From the NCBI GenBank assembly GCA_905479905.1, contig CAJQOK010000192.1, forward strand, positions 1 to 13,177: a stretch of 13,177 nucleotides of DNA, given 5' to 3'. Made by a program: the position numbers and the translations under genes. The DNA is from an uncultured Aliterella sp. Lineage in GTDB: Bacteria > Cyanobacteriota > Cyanobacteriia > Cyanobacteriales > Chroococcidiopsidaceae. Of the stretch, positions 1 through 6,835 are shown piece by piece (positions within the stretch are counted from its first letter, which is position 1; each line of letters begins with the position of its first letter). The notes under the pieces were generated by a model, which ran no database searches, was not told the DNA's origin, and saw only the letters and a list, made by a program, of their open reading frames with translations.

Positions 1-155
1 ACTTGCCCAGAAAAATCTCTACCCAGCAAGTTTTCTCTGTTATAGTCGAGAGCGAAAGCTGGGGAAGCCCAAATACTTGCACTTACGAGCATCGCTAGTA
101 AAATTAACACGCTTCTTCTCAAAATCCGCTTGTTTAGCACAGTTGTAGAATTCAT
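1..155 (-). CDS. Exported pentapeptide-repeat protein, N-terminal fragment (partial)
   Basis: An open frame starts at an ATG (complement of 153-155) and runs off the left edge; 51 complete codons are visible. Residues 1-15 form a basic n-region (KRILRRS), followed by a hydrophobic core (VLILLAMLVSASIW) and a signal-peptidase site after ASPAFA. The mature protein begins LDYNRENLLGRDFSGQ, where LLGRD and FSGQ look like the first A(D/N)Lxx-type pentapeptide units. Known: cyanobacteria and chloroplasts have small pentapeptide-repeat proteins in the thylakoid lumen. Inferred: this is one of them, exported to the lumen or periplasm. The start lies only 15 bp from the divergent YraN-family start, so its promoter must overlap that gene. 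With the repeat domain out of view, the family call is moderate; the signal peptide is clear. Confidence 0.72.
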   Translation of the reverse strand, partial: MNSTTVLNKRILRRSVLILLAMLVSASIWASPAFALDYNRENLLGRDFSGQ

Positions 156-170
156 TTTATGTTGTAGCCA

Positions 171-566
171 ATGGCAAACGATCGCTCATCTCATTATCCC
201 GATATAGGTGTTTTAGGAGAAGATTTTATTGCTCAATGGTTACAATCTAACAGTTGGCAAATTTTACATCGTCGTTGGCGTTGCCGTTGGGGAGAAATTG
301 ACTTAATTGCTAATAATTGCGATTCCTTAGCTTTTGTCGAAGTCAAAACGCGCAGTGCGGGAAATTGGGATGCGGGAGGTTTGCTGGCAATTACGCCTCG
401 AAAGCAAGCAAAGCTCTGGAAAACTGCTCAAAGTTTTTTAGCTACTTATCAAGAGTTTGCGGATTATACTTGTAGCTTTGATGTGGCGCTGGTTTATTGC
501 GAAAAGACTTCGCCCGATTTAAAATACAATTTGTCTTTAAAAGAATATATCCCCGCAGCTTTTTAA
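171..566 (+). CDS. yraN: YraN / UPF0102 family putative endonuclease-fold protein
   Basis: This 131-residue protein has the usual length for UPF0102 (about 115-135). The hallmark motifs of the Holliday-junction-resolvase-like (restriction endonuclease) fold are present: an N-terminal helix with [16 protein letters not shown] at residues 41-47 (carrying the E and D), and FVEVKTR at 55-61 (the ExK of the D-ExK site). A C-terminal SFDVALV strand matches the family's FDVxxV. Known: YraN proteins are widespread, but their cellular substrate is not firmly established; a role in DNA processing is inferred from the fold. The ATG at 171 is the only sensible start, because an upstream in-register candidate meets a stop at once. 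There is no clear Shine-Dalgarno sequence. The stop codon lies inside a duplicated 23-bp repeat. Confidence 0.9.
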   Translation: MANDRSSHYPDIGVLGEDFIAQWLQSNSWQILHRRWRCRWGEIDLIANNCDSLAFVEVKTRSAGNWDAGGLLAITPRKQAKLWKTAQSFLATYQEFADYTCSFDVALVYCEKTSPDLKYNLSLKEYIPAAF

Positions 567-604
567 ATATAGACGTGGCATCTTTTTAAATATAGACGTA
601 GCAT
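559..604. repeat. 23-bp tandem repeat at the end of the YraN gene
   Basis: Two adjacent 23-bp units, 559-581 and 582-604, differ at one position (GTGGCAT against GTAGCAT). The first unit contains the last coding bases and TAA stop of the YraN-family gene; the second is an untranslated copy of the same sequence. The second unit runs into the palindrome at 594-614. Confidence 0.85.
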
Positions 605-614
605 CGCTACGTCT
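594..614. repeat. Palindromic repeat between convergent genes (9-bp stem, 3-nt loop)
   Basis: AGACGTAGC (594-602), loop ATC, GCTACGTCT (606-614): a perfect 9-bp inverted repeat. It sits between the stop codons of two convergent genes (566 and 615) and abuts the TAG of the minus-strand gene. It is the same element family as the palindrome at 8173-8195. It could act as a bidirectional transcription end or simply be a dispersed repeat; there is no T-run directly after the stem, so a classical intrinsic terminator is not shown. Confidence 0.8.
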
Positions 615-1004
615 CTACGCTAATGTTTCTGGACAATAACCCAAACCTTGCACAAATTGCTGACGGAAAGCTTCAATTTCTTCTCTTTCTGGGCTACCAT
701 GCGAAACTATTGCTACTTGATACCGACGCATTACATCAATCGGCGATTGTCCAGATTCTAAGTCCCAAAGTGCCATATTTACACGCATGGGAGGCTCGTA
801 GGCTATGCCTAATTCATTCAAAAAAGCTCTAAAATCTCCATCTTGTTGCCCATCGAGGGGAGATGCTGTTTTAATCTTAACGATCCAGCCCTCGATTTGA
901 TGAATTACACTAACAAAGCTAATGGGTATTTGAGGACTGCGGTGCAGATGCTCGACAATCCTCAAAGTGAGGGTAGCATTGGCAAGATAATAAATGTATT
1001 CCAT
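615..1004 (-). CDS. Conserved-looking hypothetical protein, unknown function
   Basis: This 129-residue protein begins MEYIYYLANATLTLRIVEHL. I do not recognise a characterised domain. It is soluble-looking: alternating hydrophobic and charged segments, no signal peptide, no clear membrane span. The pattern VIHQIEGWIVKIKTASPLD suggests beta strands, and PEREEIEAFRQQFVQGLGY a C-terminal helix. Base composition and codon use look like the neighbours, and the two opposite-strand frames over the same DNA have no protein-like features, so this frame is taken as the gene. It converges on the YraN-family gene across a palindromic repeat and is divergent from queA, with 176 bp between the starts. It resembles small cyanobacteria-specific conserved proteins, but I cannot assign a function. 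Confidence 0.7.
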   Translation of the reverse strand: MEYIYYLANATLTLRIVEHLHRSPQIPISFVSVIHQIEGWIVKIKTASPLDGQQDGDFRAFLNELGIAYEPPMRVNMALWDLESGQSPIDVMRRYQVAIVSHGSPEREEIEAFRQQFVQGLGYCPETLA

Positions 1005-1180
1005 TGCTGCTTTTTAGGGGCGAGTCAATCTTAGACTTCTATTGTTGCAAAGTGGCGATCGCTATGGCTAGGGGGTAACTCCTACTTTTATCTGGGTAAA
1101 TCTACCCAAATATTTTATTTTTATACCTAGTAGAAGTCAAAAAAACTATAAAAATCCAGTTTACTAACTGCTATCATATT
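1005..1180. other. Divergent intergenic region upstream of queA
   Basis: This is a 176-bp AT-rich stretch between two divergent starts. It contains a HIP1 octamer at 1055-1062 and a small inverted repeat, TGGGTA-AATC-TACCCA, at 1093-1108. Promoters for queA and the minus-strand hypothetical gene should lie here. A TATAAA at 1147-1152 is a possible -10 for queA, but no convincing -35 precedes it. Confidence 0.4.
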
Positions 1181-2302
1181 ATGCACCAAGATTCATTTAA
1201 AGATTCTCATCCTAGTTTAAAGTCGCTGGATTTTTTAGATTCCTCTTTGGCTAGTTACGATTACAAGCTTCCCTTAGAACAAATTGCTCAAAATCCAGCA
1301 TCTCCTAGAGATAGCGCCAAGTTGCTAGTTGTAAATTCGTCTACTGATTACCATCACAGCATTTTTAGCGATTTACCTTCATTGCTGCAACCGGGGGATT
1401 TGCTAATTATGAACGATACGCGAGTTATTCCCGCACGGCTTTACGGGCGTAAAATTAGCGGTGCAGCTATAGAAGTTTTGCTACTAGAAGAAAAACAGAC
1501 TAATACTTGGTTGGCTTTGGTTAAGCCCGGAAAGCGCTTACAGCCAGGAGTACAGATTGTTTTTGAGGGGAAAGGCGAAAAATCTATTACTGCTACGGTA
1601 CTAGAAATTGATGAACCTACGGGAGGACGTTTATTAAAGTTTGATGTCCCGAATAATTTATCTTTGTTGCAAGTTATAGACTCTTTTGGAAAAATGCCTT
1701 TACCGCCTTATATTACAAATTCTCAAGCAGATGATGACGAATATCAAACAGTGTACGCTCAAAACTTAGGCGCGATCGCATCTCCCACCGCCGGACTACA
1801 CTTTACACCCGAATTAATCCAAAAACTAACAGAATTAGGCATAAACTCGGCTTTTGTAACGCTGCACGTAGGCGTAGGTACATTTCGCCCAGTAGAAGTA
1901 GAAGACGTAACTACCCACAAAATGCACGGTGAATGGATAGATGTTTCTCAAGCAACCGTAGACCAAATCCGCGCTACCAAAGCTAAAGGAGGAAGAATTA
2001 TTGCAGTAGGAACAACGGCGGTAAGGGCGTTAGAAGGGGCGGCAGCAGCATCGGGACAATTAGAGCCTTTTTGTGGCAAAACTCATATATTTATCTATCC
2101 TGGCTATCAATGGCAGGTGGTGGATGGATTAATTACTAACTTTCACTTACCTCGTTCTAGTTTGCTGATGCTAGTTAGCGCGCTAATTGGACGACAAAGA
2201 TTGTTAGACTTGTACGAGGATGCGATCGCTCAATCTTACCGTTTCTACTCTTTTGGTGATGCAATGTTAATATTGCCTGAAGCAACAATTACTCCCCCAT
2301 AA
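1181..2302 (+). CDS. queA: S-adenosylmethionine:tRNA ribosyltransferase-isomerase QueA
   Basis: QueA transfers and isomerises the ribose of S-adenosylmethionine onto 7-aminomethyl-7-deazaguanine at tRNA position 34, forming epoxyqueuosine, the penultimate queuosine step, in the cytoplasm. Family motifs appear in order: SYDYKLPLEQIAQNP (about residues 25-39), GDLLIMNDTRVIPARL (about 72-87), a GAIASPTAGLHFT block (about 198-210), VTLHVGVGTFRPV, VGTTAVRALE, an IFIYPGYQWQVVDGLITNFH block, and YRFYSFGDAMLI near the end. Length 373 is close to the usual 340-370. The ATG at 1181 gives about 22 residues before the conserved core. A TTG at 1247 would give a start closer to that of E. coli QueA, but the ATG is preferred. 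The 3' end overlaps the convergent YjbQ-family gene by 14 bp. Its substrate type, tRNA-Asp(GUC), is encoded at 8056. Confidence 0.97.
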   Translation: MHQDSFKDSHPSLKSLDFLDSSLASYDYKLPLEQIAQNPASPRDSAKLLVVNSSTDYHHSIFSDLPSLLQPGDLLIMNDTRVIPARLYGRKISGAAIEVLLLEEKQTNTWLALVKPGKRLQPGVQIVFEGKGEKSITATVLEIDEPTGGRLLKFDVPNNLSLLQVIDSFGKMPLPPYITNSQADDDEYQTVYAQNLGAIASPTAGLHFTPELIQKLTELGINSAFVTLHVGVGTFRPVEVEDVTTHKMHGEWIDVSQATVDQIRATKAKGGRIIAVGTTAVRALEGAAAASGQLEPFCGKTHIFIYPGYQWQVVDGLITNFHLPRSSLLMLVSALIGRQRLLDLYEDAIAQSYRFYSFGDAMLILPEATITPP

Positions 2303-2702
2303 TATGAACTACAAGTTCTCTTTGTTGGCTTCTTTCTCGATGTTCCCAAATGTAAATTCCTTGCCAAGTGCCTAATACAAGCCGATTTTGGGCGATAGGT
2401 ATTTGCTCAGAAGTATGAGTTAAAGCTGTACGTATATGTGCTGGCATATCGTCCGCACCTTCGGCATTATGGATATATGGTGCAGATTCGGGGACTAATT
2501 GGGCGAGAAAGTTAGATAAATCTAACAGTACGTCTGGGTCAGCATTTTCTTGAATTATCAAGCTTGCAGAAGTATGGCGGAGAAATATTGTACAAAGTCC
2601 TGTTTTTATCCCAGATTCGGCAACTATAGACTCTATTTTGCCTGTAATTTTGTATAAAGATTTGCCTTTAGTAGAAATTCTGAGTAATTGTTGATGGTGC
2701 AT
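2289..2702 (-). CDS. YjbQ / UPF0047 family protein (secondary thiamine-phosphate synthase-type)
   Basis: This 137-residue protein has the standard length for the YjbQ family. Motifs: TIFLRHTSASLIIQENADP around 38-56 (conserved RHTSASL), IHNAEGADDMPAHIRTAL around 78-95 (the NAE-DD/HI block), and GTWQGIYIWEHR at 111-122, the family's C-terminal signature. Known: some members show weak thiamine-phosphate synthase activity, and databases carry that name, but the physiological role is unsettled. It is the last gene of a three-gene minus-strand operon; its ATG follows the glycosyltransferase-like gene's TAA by two bases, with no Shine-Dalgarno visible, which implies translational coupling. Its last 14 bases overlap the end of queA on the other strand. 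Confidence 0.93.
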   Translation of the reverse strand: MHHQQLLRISTKGKSLYKITGKIESIVAESGIKTGLCTIFLRHTSASLIIQENADPDVLLDLSNFLAQLVPESAPYIHNAEGADDMPAHIRTALTHTSEQIPIAQNRLVLGTWQGIYIWEHRERSQQRELVVHIMGE

Positions 2703-2704
2703 AA

Positions 2705-3781
2705 TTAAGACAAATAGCTAATAACTGATTGGGCAACTTCTTCATTTCCATTTTTAGCTATAGAATCAGTTTTGTGGGGTAGTTGGGGCGATTGATGTAA
2801 AAAATCCCAATTCCCTTGAAAAAACTCTGCGGGGGTGAGAATTTGATGTTGGGAATAGTTGGTAATTCCTTCTAGCAATAAAGCAGCTTCCGCAAAATCG
2901 TCACGAGTCATAGTCACAATGGGAATACCTAAACGCACGGCTTCAGCGAAAGTGCTATAACCGGGCTTAGAAACTACTTTCCCACATAGCGGCATAAAGT
3001 CCACTGGGCGATATTTTCGGTCAGTGATTTTAAGTGAATTAGGTAAATTGGGCGCAGACGCATCGAAGCTGATAAATTGCCAATCGGGAAAGTTTTTAAG
3101 ATTATCGTAGGGTATTTGCTGCAAACCCAAGCCGCCAAAGGTAAGTAAATCTGTTTTCTCTATAGGTGTATTTATTTGCCAAGTTGCGCGGATTTCGTCG
3201 TCTTGGTAGCGAGGAGAACCGCCAGTTAAGCCAACATCGGTAATATTGTTAAAAGCGCTCATCGGTTCATGAAATGGTAGCCGCAACAACAAGTCGCATT
3301 GACTATAACATTGACTCATCCAATCGCCTATCTCTCTAAATTCTTTTCCCCAATCTTGATAAATAAAATTCCAGCTAAAGTTACTCATCGCCCAACAGGG
3401 AATCCCGGCATTTTTCGCAAATACACCAGCTAAAGGCGGAAGATCAGCCAAAATCAAACTAACGCGGTTTTGACGAATAAAGTTAACTTCTGACGAAACA
3501 ATACTGCGCTGTTTTGCCTTAATTTCTTGCAATTTCTCTAAAGTAGCAGCTTTATCCATTGTCAAACTATCCGCTTGTACTACACCAATATCAAAGCTAC
3601 GGGGACGATAAATAAAATCTCCTTCAATATATGATTCCAACAACCAACGAGGTGCAGTGGTGACGATAATTAGCAATACATCAGGGTAAAGCTTTTGAAT
3701 AGTTGCAGCAATAGAAGCCGCGCGCGTAGTATGACCAAAACCGTGATTGGTGATAGCTATATAAATAATCGGTTTAGGCAT
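2705..3781 (-). CDS. GT-B glycosyltransferase-like protein (GT28/arabinokinase N-domain type)
   Basis: This 358-residue protein carries an N-terminal TNHGFGHTTRAASI loop (residues 11-24), the GxGHxxR signature of GT28/MurG-like Rossmann domains, and a C-terminal VVSKPGYSTFAEAVRLGIPIV block (269-289), typical of the nucleotide-sugar-binding half of GT-B enzymes. A central DLLTFGGLG strand (211-219) precedes the C-terminal domain. Known: such stand-alone proteins resemble MurG and MGDG-synthase folds and the N-terminal domain of plant L-arabinokinase; donor and acceptor are usually unknown. There is no signal peptide or membrane span, so it is cytoplasmic or peripheral. It is the middle gene of the operon, joined at both ends by TAA-TT-ATG junctions. 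I infer a sugar or lipid transfer role but cannot name the substrate. Confidence 0.82.
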   Translation of the reverse strand: MPKPIIYIAITNHGFGHTTRAASIAATIQKLYPDVLLIIVTTAPRWLLESYIEGDFIYRPRSFDIGVVQADSLTMDKAATLEKLQEIKAKQRSIVSSEVNFIRQNRVSLILADLPPLAGVFAKNAGIPCWAMSNFSWNFIYQDWGKEFREIGDWMSQCYSQCDLLLRLPFHEPMSAFNNITDVGLTGGSPRYQDDEIRATWQINTPIEKTDLLTFGGLGLQQIPYDNLKNFPDWQFISFDASAPNLPNSLKITDRKYRPVDFMPLCGKVVSKPGYSTFAEAVRLGIPIVTMTRDDFAEAALLLEGITNYSQHQILTPAEFFQGNWDFLHQSPQLPHKTDSIAKNGNEEVAQSVISYLS

Positions 3782-3783
3782 AA

Positions 3784-4965
3784 TTAAATATTGCTAATAA
3801 AACTCTCAATTCCTGCAACTAATCGATCTATTTCTGCTGTCAACGTTAAATAATGGACGCAAGCACGGACGCAATCAGGATCTAATAATATCCGCGTCAT
3901 GATTTTTTGCTCCTCTAGAAACTCTACCAATTGGCGGTTTTTACTATTATCAAGTTGAAAAGATACAAGTCCCGCTTCTGGTGGAGATGTCCGTAAACAT
4001 TTAACTTTAGGTAGTTGATTTAACTTTTCCCACAAATACTTGCTTAAATCGCAAATTTGCTCGTATCTTTCCTCTGTCGTCCCCCATTGCTGATGAGTTG
4101 CGATCGCTGCCCTTAATCCTGCATACTGTCCGTAAGCTGATGTTGCCACCTCATATCTGCGTCCATCTGGTTGCCAACCTGTAGGATTGCCTTTACTATC
4201 GGTCAAAATACCCCGCCAACCTATAAACGTCGGTTGTAAGCTTTCTCTAGCTTCTGGATGCACGTACAAGCCGCCTACACCCGCCGCACCACACCACCAT
4301 TTATGACCTGTAAAGGCATAAAAATCTACTCCTAATTGAGTTAAATTTAAAGGTAATGAGCCAACTGATTGCGCTGCATCTACTAAAATTCTTACCTTAG
4401 CTTGATTGCATACTTGTACAATTTTGTCAAGAGGCAAAACTTGCCCAGTATTCCAAAGCAAATGACTTAATACTACAAGACGAGTGCGCGGCAATAAATG
4501 TTGTTCAATTACTTGTACAGAATCGCCCTCGTTTAAAGTAGCCATAATCGGACAAGTATCGATTTCTACCCCAAATCTGCGCCCAATTTCTCGTACTGTG
4601 GCAATTATACCCGGATGTTCGCAGTCAGTAAGGAGTATGCGATCGCCCGATTTCCAATCTATACCCCACAAAGCAATATTGCAGCCCACCGTAACATCTT
4701 CTGTAAGGGTAATAGTATCAGGTGTAGTATTTAGTTCAAAGGCGATCGCCTTTCTTGTTTCTTCTACTTGCTGGGCAATCCAGCCATTAACTTTAGTCGA
4801 AAATGGCCCGTAAGTCTGGATATATTCTTGAGCATTATTAGTGGCTGCGATCGCTGATTGAGGAATTGGGCCTTGTCCGCCATAATTAAAATAAGTCTTA
4901 TTGGTTAAAGCTGGAAACTGCTGGCGATGTAACTGGAGTTTAGATTGGGAAGTAGAAATACTCAT
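3784..4965 (-). CDS. Class V aminotransferase-fold L-cysteine/cystine C-S-lyase (C-DES-like)
   Basis: This 393-residue protein is PLP-dependent. The Schiff-base lysine is K222 in FTGHKWW, the pyridine-N partner is D196 in ILVDAAQSVGSLPL, and the ring-stacking histidine is H117 in TDCEHPGI. Motifs TYFNYGGQGPIP (24-35), VVLSHLLWNTGQVLPL (164-179), VATSAYGQYAGL, and the C-terminal LDPDCVRACVHYLT strongly resemble Synechocystis C-DES. That enzyme cleaves cystine to pyruvate, ammonia and cysteine persulfide and can feed sulfur to iron-sulfur clusters in vitro. The catalytic-cysteine loop expected of NifS/IscS-type desulfurases is not apparent. It is the first gene of the operon with the glycosyltransferase-like and YjbQ-family genes. 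The ATG at 4965 leaves a normal N-terminus for the family. A generic class V aminotransferase is the fallback call. Confidence 0.88.
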   Translation of the reverse strand: MSISTSQSKLQLHRQQFPALTNKTYFNYGGQGPIPQSAIAATNNAQEYIQTYGPFSTKVNGWIAQQVEETRKAIAFELNTTPDTITLTEDVTVGCNIALWGIDWKSGDRILLTDCEHPGIIATVREIGRRFGVEIDTCPIMATLNEGDSVQVIEQHLLPRTRLVVLSHLLWNTGQVLPLDKIVQVCNQAKVRILVDAAQSVGSLPLNLTQLGVDFYAFTGHKWWCGAAGVGGLYVHPEARESLQPTFIGWRGILTDSKGNPTGWQPDGRRYEVATSAYGQYAGLRAAIATHQQWGTTEERYEQICDLSKYLWEKLNQLPKVKCLRTSPPEAGLVSFQLDNSKNRQLVEFLEEQKIMTRILLDPDCVRACVHYLTLTAEIDRLVAGIESFISNI

Positions 4966-5226
4966 AAATAAAAAATAACAGCTTTATTAACTTTAATGCC
5001 GCAAGTACGCGCGCTCTTTTTCTCCCCGAATCCTAACAAGCCTATAGAAACGTAAGAATTCCCTAGCAAATTATGGCATTGCTGAAAGTGTGATGATTTT
5101 TCCTTTTGCACCTCTCCTGTCTCCGCCTCATTCCTACCGCATTGGGAATTGCTCATTGAAATTATTACCAATTACCCATTACCAATTACCCATTACCAAT
5201 TACCAAATTATTGTTAGTCTAGAGCC
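4966..5226. other. Divergent intergenic region, no gene seen
   Basis: This is 261 bp between the C-S-lyase start (minus) and the TM0106-family start (plus). Open frames crossing it on both strands have low-complexity, non-protein-like translations, partly encoded by the heptamer repeat, and are rejected as genes. Promoters for both flanking genes should lie here, but no convincing -35/-10 pair stands out. Confidence 0.5.
5168..5210. repeat. Alternating heptamer repeat (STRR-type)
   Basis: Successive units are CCAATTA, CCCATTA, CCAATTA, CCCATTA, CCAATTA, then CCAAATTA, so this is a 14-bp period made of two heptamers that differ at one base. Known: short tandemly repeated heptamers are common in cyanobacterial intergenic DNA. 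It ends 16 bp before the start codon of the next gene and so would lie in its 5' leader or promoter. Confidence 0.88.
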
Positions 5227-6744
5227 ATGCTGCTTAATGCTGAAATTTTATTGCAATACCAACGCTGCAAGCGAAGGGCTTTTTTAGATACTAATGGCGA
5301 TCTTAGCCAAAGAGATCCAATTAGTGATGGGCTGCATAGAGTAATCCAAGAAAAATTTACCTATCAAAAATTTGTTTTAGCTCAATACAACTATCACCGC
5401 CCAGAATATCCTAAATATGACTGGGAAGCGGGAGCAGAAGCTACTATTGAATTGATGCGCCAAGGCGTAGAATGTATCTATAAAGGAGTAATACTTGCAC
5501 CTTACTCAGAAAACATTACCTTATTAAGTCGTCCACATTTATTAATTAGACAGCAAGGAAATTCTAAGTTTGGCGACTGGTTGTATATCCCCGCCAATAT
5601 TCAATTAGGCAAACGTCCCAAGTTAGAGTATCAAATCGTAGTAGCCTACGACGCAGAAATGTTGGCAATTTGTCAAGCTTCCAATCCTCCCACAGCTTTG
5701 TTAATATTGCGGCGTACTGACGCTTACGAAGTCAGTTTGAGTAAATGGATTCCCCTCATGCACTTATCAGTTGAGGAGTGCATTAATACCCTAAACTTCC
5801 CAGAAATTCCTGAAGTATTTATTTCTCGGCAAAAATGCAACTTTTGCGGTTGGCTTACTCAATGTTACGCCGAAGCTAAAGCTACCGAACACCTTTCGTT
5901 GTTACCTGGTGTCACGCCTAATCGCTACAGTGACTTGCAAACTATTGACTTAGTTACCTTAGAATCTTTAGCTAAAGCAAATCCCGACTTCATCGATACT
6001 CTACCAAGTTTTGAAGGTAAAAGCGCTCAGCAATTAGTATTACAAGCTCAATCAGCGCTCCAAAATAGCCCGATTATTCTACCTTTTGGTAGTGCTTACG
6101 AAATTAAAAAAACCCTACCCACACCAACATCTCAAATAGTTTTACAGGATCTATTACAAGGTAAATATTTACCGCCAAAGCCTGAGTCTTTGATTGCTCC
6201 CATAGAACTTTACTTTGATATTGAAGCGCAACCAGACTTAAACTTAGATTACTTGTTAGGAGTTGTAGTTTGCGATCGCATAGCGAATACCCAAAAGTAT
6301 TACGCTTTTTTGGCAGAAAGCCAAGCTGAGGAAGAACAAGTATGGCAGCAATTTCTAGATTTAGTTGAACAATATCCTCAAGCACCAATCTTTCATTTTT
6401 GCCCCTATGAAGTCGATACAGTCAAGCGATTAGCCAAACTCTATCACACCCCAAAGGAACAAATATCACAATTGCTAACAAGGTTTATCGATATCTACGA
6501 GCAAGTAGCGCATACTGTCGTCTTACCAACGGAAAGCTACGCTTTAAAAACTGTAGCACGGTGGCTGGGTTTTGCCTGGCGCAACCCCGAAGCAAACGGC
6601 TCTCAATCAATACTTTGGTATGATAAATGGTTAGAAACAGGCGATCGCACTTTATTAGATGCGATCGTTGAGTATAACGAAGATGATTGTCTCGCCACTC
6701 TTCATCTTAAAGATTGGTTTGTTAGTTTTTTACAAAATTCCTAA
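5227..6744 (+). CDS. TM0106-family RecB-like putative nuclease with C-terminal RNase H-like exonuclease domain
   Basis: This 505-residue protein has two parts. Residues 1-220 resemble the RecB/Cas4-like domain of the TM0106 family, with a first cysteine C14 (YQRCKRRAFL) and a cluster C204, C207, C213 (KCNFCGWLTQC), the four-cysteine pattern that binds an iron-sulfur cluster in Cas4-like nucleases. Residues about 325-500 match the RNase_H_2/YprB-type DEDD exonuclease domain: D331 and E333 in LYFDIEAQ, HFCPYEVDTVKRL (390-402), and NEDDCLATL (484-492). The PD-(D/E)XK positions of the first domain look substituted: RPH at 102-104 where RPD is typical, and NIQLGK (124-129) where a D-x-K motif is expected. 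The second domain may therefore be the active one. The biological role is unknown; DNA repair or processing is inferred. There is no CRISPR nearby. Confidence 0.88.
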   Translation: MLLNAEILLQYQRCKRRAFLDTNGDLSQRDPISDGLHRVIQEKFTYQKFVLAQYNYHRPEYPKYDWEAGAEATIELMRQGVECIYKGVILAPYSENITLLSRPHLLIRQQGNSKFGDWLYIPANIQLGKRPKLEYQIVVAYDAEMLAICQASNPPTALLILRRTDAYEVSLSKWIPLMHLSVEECINTLNFPEIPEVFISRQKCNFCGWLTQCYAEAKATEHLSLLPGVTPNRYSDLQTIDLVTLESLAKANPDFIDTLPSFEGKSAQQLVLQAQSALQNSPIILPFGSAYEIKKTLPTPTSQIVLQDLLQGKYLPPKPESLIAPIELYFDIEAQPDLNLDYLLGVVVCDRIANTQKYYAFLAESQAEEEQVWQQFLDLVEQYPQAPIFHFCPYEVDTVKRLAKLYHTPKEQISQLLTRFIDIYEQVAHTVVLPTESYALKTVARWLGFAWRNPEANGSQSILWYDKWLETGDRTLLDAIVEYNEDDCLATLHLKDWFVSFLQNS

Positions 6745-6808
6745 CTAATAATCTTTTGATAACTTTTTCTTAATAGTTGCTTATCTTGACGCTGATAAGG
6801 TGCTGGTG

Positions 6809-6835
6809 TAAATTATGATAGGTTTAATTATCATG
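6809..6835 (+). promoter_or_regulatory. Start-deciding region of the phytase-like gene
   Basis: Two in-frame ATGs occur, at 6815 and 6833. A TTGACG at 6786-6791 followed 17 bp later by TAAATT (6809-6814) could be a weak promoter; if real, transcription would begin near 6820, downstream of the first ATG. An AGG at 6820-6822 sits 10 bases before the second ATG. Both points favour the 6833 start, though weakly. Confidence 0.3.

Noticed and set aside
623..1034. Two plus-strand open frames opposite the 129-residue hypothetical gene
   Set aside because: Both lie over the minus-strand frame, which gives a longer, more protein-like product; they are shadow frames.
1093..1108. Possible operator at the TGGGTA...TACCCA inverted repeat upstream of queA
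   Set aside because: A 6-bp stem in AT-rich DNA is easily found by chance, and no matching repressor gene or second copy is present.
3784..4965. IscS/NifS-type cysteine desulfurase
   Set aside because: The class V fold and lysine motif fit, but the catalytic cysteine loop is not apparent, and the C-terminal DPDCVRACVHY block matches C-DES-type lyases better.
4962..5287. Small open frames on both strands across the intergenic strip before the TM0106-family gene
   Set aside because: Their translations are low in complexity, partly encoded by the heptamer repeat, and lack protein-like features; one overlaps the real start at 5227 in another frame.
5227..6744. Cas4 of a CRISPR adaptation module
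   Set aside because: The four-cysteine pattern is Cas4-like, but the protein is about twice the Cas4 length with a C-terminal exonuclease domain, and no cas1, cas2 or repeat array is present.
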